Source: Mesorhizobium amorphae (GTDB lineage Bacteria > Pseudomonadota > Alphaproteobacteria > Rhizobiales > Rhizobiaceae). From it: 64,000 nucleotides of DNA. This document shows, in pieces, positions 59,676 to 64,000 of this stretch. Numbering within the stretch: position 1 is the stretch's first letter; each line of letters starts with the position of its first letter. The stretch spans positions 248,001-312,000 of the forward strand of contig NZ_JHQS01000061.1 of the NCBI RefSeq assembly GCF_014843845.1, read 5' to 3'. The notes beneath the pieces were generated by a model. It was given only the letters and a program-made list of their open reading frames with translations. It had not been told where the DNA came from and made no database searches. Both the position numbers and the translations under genes were made by a program.

Positions 59676-62102
59676 GCGCAGCGCAGCGGCCGGCTCCAGC
59701 ATCAGGATGCTGCCGCCGCGTTGCCTGGCGTCGTCGTTGACCGCTGGCCCGGTCACGCCGGTCAGTTCGCCGAACGTCTCGATCGGGCTCGGCCTGCCAA
59801 GATAAAAGCCTTGTCCGATCTCGCAGTCCTCAGCGTCGAGGAAGCGCAGCTCGCCCAATGTCTCGACGCCTTCGGCCAGGACAGGCAGGCCGAGGCCGCG
59901 ACCCAGTCCCAGCACGGCGCGAACGATCGCAGCGACCTGGCCGTTCCTGTCGACGGACTTGATGAAGGAGCCGTCGATCTTGATCTTGTCAAAGGGGAAG
60001 GCGCGAAGGTTGGAAAGCGAGGAATAGCCGGTGCCGAAATCGTCCATGGCGACGCGGACGCCGAGCGCCTTGACCTGTCGCAAGGTCGCCAGCGCGCGCG
60101 GCATGTCCTTGACCAGCGCGGTTTCGGTGATCTCCAGCTCGAGCCTGCCCGGCGCCAGGCCGGATCGAAGCAGGACTTCATGCACCTTGCGGCTGAAATT
60201 CGGATTGTGCAGCTGCACGGCCGAAACGTTGACGGCGACCGTCAGCGGGTTCTTCCAGCGGGCGGCTTCCTCGCAGGCCGTCGCCAGAACCCATTCGCCG
60301 ATCTGCAGGATGGCGCCGCTGTCCTCGGCCACCGGGATGAACACGGCCGGGGAAACCTCTCCACGCTGCGGGTGCTGCCAGCGGATCAGGGCCTCGAAGC
60401 CGATCATCCTGCCGCTGCTGATTTCCTTCTGCGGCTGATAGACGAGGCGAAATTCATTGCGCGCCACCGCCTGGCGCAAATCATGTTCCAGCACCCGCCG
60501 GTCGCGCGCCTCGGCGCCCATCGATGCCTCGAAATAGCGGTAGGTGTCCTTGCCCTCGGCCTTGGCGCGATAGAGCGCGGTGTCGGCATGGCTGACGAGG
60601 GCTGCCTGTTCGTCCGCGTCGAGCGGGTAGAGGGCGATGCCGATGCTGGCCGAGACCAGGCCGCCGCCGGGCGACAGCTTGTTCTCCTCGCGCATGGCGG
60701 CAAGCACCGCCTCGGCGATACGGCCCGCCGCCTGGGGATCGGGAAGGTTCGGCGCGATGATGGCGAATTCGTCGCCGCCGAGGCGCGCCAGCATCTGGCC
60801 GTGGCGAAGCACGGCGGAGGCGCATTGCGCAACCTTTTGCAGCATGGCGTCGCCGGCGGCATGACCGAAGAGATCGTTCACTTCCTTGAACCGGTCGAGG
60901 TCGAGCAGCAGCAGCGCGAGATTGCCGCCCTTGCAGCCTCGGTCCGCCGCGGCAATTTCGGCTTCGAGGCGGCTCGTGAAGCTGCGGCGGTTGGCAAGCC
61001 CGGTCAGCGGGTCGAAATGAGCGAGGCGGACGATCTCCTGCTCGGCCTTCTTGCGTTCGCGGATGTCGCGAACAGCGACCACATTGTGCGGCTTGCCGCA
61101 ATAGTCGATGTTTCTGGCGATCAGCTCCACGGGTATGCGGGCACCGTCGTGGCTTCGCAGTTCGGCTTCCTGCGCCTGTCCTTCGATCATGCTCGACGCG
61201 GCGCGCTCGCCGAACAGATCGCCGAGCAGCATCGCGTTCAGCGTGCCGGCGGCGATGCCGGTCAGCGCCGCGATGCTGTCATTGGCGCTGACGATGCGGT
61301 TGCCGTCGCAGACGATGAGACCCTCCACGGCGGCGTTGGCCAGGCCATGCATGCGTTCGGCCTCGACCTTGTGACGGCGGAAGCGCAGATCGATCCAGAG
61401 TGCCGCGGCCGAAAGCACGAGGATCACCAGGCTGACCGCGGCGGCGGCGAAGGCCTGCGACATCGGTTCGACAGTGTATTTCGATATTTCTATGGAGCTG
61501 TCCGGATAGATCGACACCGCGGCCATGGCGATGAAATGCAAGGTGCAGATCGCCAGCGTCAGAAGCACGGCGGCGACGATTGTCCCTGACGTCGAGGGCC
61601 GGCGCAGCACGACGAGAAGCGAGAGTGCGGCAAGCGTGATGCCGGCCACCAGCGAGACGGCGACGAGGAGCTGGTCCCAGACGATCCGGCCCTGCACCTC
61701 GAACGCCGCCATGCCGGTATAGTGCATGGTGGCGATGCCGCCGCCAAGCACGGCGCCGCCGACAAGATAGTGATCGATGCCGCCGCGCAAGGTGGCGATC
61801 CACATGCCGACGGCAGTCAGGATGACGGCGGCGGCAAGCGAAAGCACGGAAAGTTCCGCATTGTATGCGTTCGGAATTCCCGGCGAGAATGCAATCATGG
61901 CGATGAAGTGGGTCGCCCAGATGCCGAAACCGGTCGAGGTGGCGGCAATCATCAGCCAGGCGTAGCGGTTTCTGTTGGTCGACCGGTCGACATGGCGAAG
62001 CAGATTGATCGCGGAAAAGGAAGAGATGCCACAAATAAGCGCCGCCAGTGCAACCAGTCTCAGATCGTGTTCGTGCACGATACAATTATAGACGGTCAAC
62101 AT
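59667..62102 (-). CDS. MHYT-PAS-GGDEF-EAL bifunctional cyclic-di-GMP enzyme
   Basis: An 811-residue membrane protein. The N-terminus has seven helices forming an MHYT sensor with three copies of the metal-binding motif (ATHFIAMIAF, TMHYTGMAAF, TLHFIAMAAV), thought to sense O2, NO or CO through copper. A PAS-like region (about 255-355) follows. The GGDEF domain has an intact LARLGGDEF but its I-site reads RHGQ instead of RxxD, so feedback inhibition may be lost. The EAL domain has GFEALIRW, NVSAVQL, LEITETALV, DDFGTGYSSL, KIDGSFI and EGVE, all needed for phosphodiesterase activity. It both could make and degrade c-di-GMP. It converges on tlpA. Confidence 0.93.
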   Translation of the reverse strand: MLTVYNCIVHEHDLRLVALAALICGISSFSAINLLRHVDRSTNRNRYAWLMIAATSTGFGIWATHFIAMIAFSPGIPNAYNAELSVLSLAAAVILTAVGMWIATLRGGIDHYLVGGAVLGGGIATMHYTGMAAFEVQGRIVWDQLLVAVSLVAGITLAALSLLVVLRRPSTSGTIVAAVLLTLAICTLHFIAMAAVSIYPDSSIEISKYTVEPMSQAFAAAAVSLVILVLSAAALWIDLRFRRHKVEAERMHGLANAAVEGLIVCDGNRIVSANDSIAALTGIAAGTLNAMLLGDLFGERAASSMIEGQAQEAELRSHDGARIPVELIARNIDYCGKPHNVVAVRDIRERKKAEQEIVRLAHFDPLTGLANRRSFTSRLEAEIAAADRGCKGGNLALLLLDLDRFKEVNDLFGHAAGDAMLQKVAQCASAVLRHGQMLARLGGDEFAIIAPNLPDPQAAGRIAEAVLAAMREENKLSPGGGLVSASIGIALYPLDADEQAALVSHADTALYRAKAEGKDTYRYFEASMGAEARDRRVLEHDLRQAVARNEFRLVYQPQKEISSGRMIGFEALIRWQHPQRGEVSPAVFIPVAEDSGAILQIGEWVLATACEEAARWKNPLTVAVNVSAVQLHNPNFSRKVHEVLLRSGLAPGRLELEITETALVKDMPRALATLRQVKALGVRVAMDDFGTGYSSLSNLRAFPFDKIKIDGSFIKSVDRNGQVAAIVRAVLGLGRGLGLPVLAEGVETLGELRFLDAEDCEIGQGFYLGRPSPIETFGELTGVTGPAVNDDARQRGGSILMLEPAAALRSI

Positions 62103-62566
62103 CTCGCTTCACCTGATCTTCCCGCAATAATCAAGGCAATGGTATTGATTAGGGCCCGACGGTTGAAGAATCAGTTATTGCGTATACAACCGCAGCGTGC
62201 TGTTCCGGGTTGTATCGGAGGGCAATTTCCGTTTTGCTTCAGCCGATGCCGCCGACCGGTGCGGGATCGCCGGCCTTAGCGCCGCTGGGTAGGCAGGTCG
62301 ACAGCTTGGAGACCTGCATTTCATCCATACAATTTAGCCGGATAACCACTCTTGTTCTCCTGGCCTTTACGCCACTCCGCGGCGCCCTAGCTAACTGGAG
62401 CGCTGGTGTGGCGGTTTCATGCCGGCGTGCCGTCGAGGGGAGGAGAGTTTGGCTGTCCACAGGCCTGAAAAGGCACAACAGAACTGTCACATACCTTCTC
62501 TATGAGAGCGGCAAAGGACTTGCGCAAAGCCTGATGTCATCAGCCACTCAAGAGGGAATCATATCC
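62103..62566. other. Divergent gap between the MHYT-GGDEF-EAL gene and ugpB
   Basis: 464 bases upstream of both genes. It contains an 8-bp-armed inverted repeat at 62184-62215, one CTGTCACAT half-site resembling a Pho box (62484-62492) and the AGAGGG ribosome-binding site of ugpB. The ugpB frame stays open through part of it but is not coding-like. No RNA gene is recognised. Confidence 0.4.
62184..62215. promoter_or_regulatory. Inverted repeat upstream of ugpB
   Basis: ATACAACC (62184-62191) and GGTTGTAT (62208-62215) are perfect inverted copies separated by 16 bases. It is 350 bases upstream of ugpB and 80 bases upstream of the divergent gene. It is a candidate operator; no T-run follows. 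Confidence 0.4.
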
Positions 62567-63919
62567 ATGTCGATCATCAAGCAGGGCTTAGCTGCCCTTG
62601 CCGCCGGCGCTCTCGGCATCGCGCTGGCACAGCCGGCTGCCGGGGAACCGGTCAAATTCGATTTCTGGTTCGGCCTTTCGGGCGACCTCGCCCGCGTCGT
62701 CGATACGCTGTGCAAGAACTTCAACGCATCGCAATCCGACTATGAAGTCGTCTGCACCAGCCAGGGCAATTACGACGCCACGCTGCAGAACACCATCGCC
62801 GCCTTCCGCGCCGGCAAGCAGCCGACCGTCGTCCAGGTCTACGACGTCGGCACCGCCACGATGATGCTGTCGGGTGCCTACAAGCCGGCCGACAAGCTGA
62901 TGGAAGAAAACGGCTACAAGATCGACTACAGCGACTATTTCCCCGGCATCGCCCGCTATTACGCGACGTCGAAGGGCGAGATGCTGTCCTTCCCGTTCAA
63001 TTCCTCGACCCCGCTGATGTACTGGAACAAGGACGCCTTCGCCAAGATCGGCAAGACCGAGGCACCGAAGACCTGGGAAGACGTCGGCGCCGACCTCAAG
63101 GCCCTGAAGGACGCCGGCTATGAATGCCCGATGGCGATCAACATCTCGGCCAACGAAAGCTGGCAGCTGATGGAGCAATTCTCGGCGCTGCACAACCAGC
63201 CGATCGCCACCAAGAACAATGGCTATGACGGTCTCGACGCCCGCCTCGAGATGAACAAGACCAAGTTCGTGCAGTATGTCACCGACCTCAAGAAGTGGTA
63301 TGACGCCGGCCTGATCAAGATCAAGTCCAAGGATCTCGGCCAAGATATGGTCCAGGCCTTCGCGTCCGGCACCTGCGAGGTCATCATGACCTCGGTCGGC
63401 GATCACGGCACGGTCGGCAAGACGCAGAAGGAAGGCATGAACTGGGACGTCGCCGAGTTGCCGGTTTATGCCGGCACCGAGCGCAAGAATTCGCTGGTCG
63501 GCGGCGCCTCGCTATGGGTGCTCTCCGGCAAGTCGGATGCCGAGTACAAGGGCGCGGCCGCCTTCCTCAACTTCATCCACGACCCCAAGACCGCTTTGTT
63601 CTGGTCGACCAACACCGGCTATATTCCGGTGACGAAGTCGGGCTTCGATTACTTGAAAACGCAGGGCTTCTACGACAAGGCGCCCTACAAGGGCCGTGAG
63701 GTGGCGATCGCCAGCCTGACCGCTTCGGAACCGACCGAAATCACTCGTGGCATCCGTCTCGGCAATTTCACCCAGATCCGAGCCGAGTTCGGCACGCAGA
63801 TGCAGGCGATATTCGCCAACAAGGTCAGCGTCCAGGAAGGCATCGACACGCTGGTCAAGAACGGCGATGCGATCCTCGACCGCTTCCAGCAGACCTATCC
63901 GGACAAGACACTGCCCTGA
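62567..63919 (+). CDS. ugpB: ABC transporter substrate-binding protein, UgpB-type
   Basis: A 450-residue periplasmic solute-binding protein (family 1). The signal peptide covers about residues 1-26, cleaved near AAG-EP. The mature protein resembles sn-glycerol-3-phosphate binding UgpB, with VVQVYDVGTATMMLSG, SFPFNSSTPLMYWNKDAF and LVGGASLWVLSG matching known regions. Permease and ATPase genes (ugpA, ugpE, ugpC) are expected downstream, outside the window. ATG 62567 is preceded by AGAGGG about ten bases upstream. In other rhizobia ugp genes respond to phosphate starvation; here only a half Pho-box-like element is visible. Confidence 0.92.
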   Translation: MSIIKQGLAALAAGALGIALAQPAAGEPVKFDFWFGLSGDLARVVDTLCKNFNASQSDYEVVCTSQGNYDATLQNTIAAFRAGKQPTVVQVYDVGTATMMLSGAYKPADKLMEENGYKIDYSDYFPGIARYYATSKGEMLSFPFNSSTPLMYWNKDAFAKIGKTEAPKTWEDVGADLKALKDAGYECPMAINISANESWQLMEQFSALHNQPIATKNNGYDGLDARLEMNKTKFVQYVTDLKKWYDAGLIKIKSKDLGQDMVQAFASGTCEVIMTSVGDHGTVGKTQKEGMNWDVAELPVYAGTERKNSLVGGASLWVLSGKSDAEYKGAAAFLNFIHDPKTALFWSTNTGYIPVTKSGFDYLKTQGFYDKAPYKGREVAIASLTASEPTEITRGIRLGNFTQIRAEFGTQMQAIFANKVSVQEGIDTLVKNGDAILDRFQQTYPDKTLP

Positions 63920-63935
63920 TTTCAGGTGTTGCCGC

Positions 63936-63964
63936 GGCCGCCCGCCGGGAATCGACGGGCGGCC
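63936..63964 (+). terminator. Strong GC-rich hairpin after ugpB
   Basis: GGCCGCCCG (63936-63944) and CGGGCGGCC (63956-63964) form a 9-bp stem over an 11-nt loop, 17 bases after the ugpB stop. No T-run follows. Such hairpins between a binding-protein gene and its permease genes often stabilise the binding-protein mRNA and lower downstream expression. Confidence 0.6.
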
Positions 63965-64000
63965 AGTTCACATCTAGTTTCATTTCGGGAAAGCGGGCTG

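Noticed and set aside
62484..62492. Pho box upstream of ugpB
   Set aside because: Only one CTGTCAC half-site is present; the second 7-base repeat at the required 11-base spacing matches poorly. A similar lone CTGTCAC occurs at 36204-36210 in the metX promoter region.

Overview
This 64 kb window looks like chromosomal core DNA of an alphaproteobacterium of the order Rhizobiales, most likely Mesorhizobium or a close relative. The support is its high GC, the metX-metW pair behind a SAM-II riboswitch, the cobS-cobT cobaltochelatase pair, the tlpA / argH-lysA arrangement, the CpdR and TIGR02302-type proteins, and a dispersed palindromic repeat of rhizobial type. I see no prophage, insertion sequence, CRISPR array, rRNA operon or plasmid backbone. 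The genus is inferred from gene content; no database was searched.

Layout. 1-8.3 kb: a partial tRNA-Arg, an M20 amidohydrolase, a D,D-carboxypeptidase followed closely by a His-rich CobW GTPase, a TusA-like protein, an L,D-transpeptidase lipoprotein, a very small gene with a lasso-type RiPP leader, accA, xerD and a small membrane protein. 8.4-16 kb: aroK-aroB-CBS protein, converging on the prkA-yeaH-spoVR stress operon, which has an EcfG-like promoter candidate. 16.4-25 kb: a ThDP enzyme, BolA, a J-domain protein, cobS-cobT with a phytase-like gene, a spermidine-synthase-fold protein, a YhhQ transporter behind a likely preQ1-I riboswitch, and rpmB. 25-34 kb: DUF3108, EamA, YhhN, cupin, gloB, a methyltransferase, an SbmA/ABCD-type ABC protein, DUF1194, a glycosyltransferase and a DUF1330 protein. 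34-46 kb: metX-metW under SAM-II control, hisC-tyrC, a PfkB kinase, DUF2125, gamma-glutamylcyclotransferase, aldo/keto reductase, LysE, PlsC, a LysR/PPOX divergent pair and YdcF. 46-52 kb: ftsE-ftsX, divergent across a perfect CtrA-type motif from an uncharacterised membrane protein, then hpt, cpdR, a DMT exporter divergent from a LysR gene, and a VOC protein. 52-64 kb: the TIGR02302 protein, threonine dehydratase, the argH-lptM-lysA cluster divergent from tlpA, an MHYT-PAS-GGDEF-EAL protein, and ugpB at the edge.

The window holds several amino-acid and cofactor control points: methionine (SAM-II with a following terminator), queuosine precursor (preQ1-I whose pseudoknot includes the start codon), lysine/arginine (argH-lysA), aromatics (aroK-aroB, tyrC) and cobalamin (cobST). 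It also holds cell-cycle and envelope functions (ftsEX with a CtrA site, cpdR, D,D- and L,D-peptidoglycan enzymes). The least explained element is the 44-codon gene at 5797-5931. It has a strong ribosome-binding site and a YxxPxL...T leader, but no RiPP-modifying enzyme is visible in the window.
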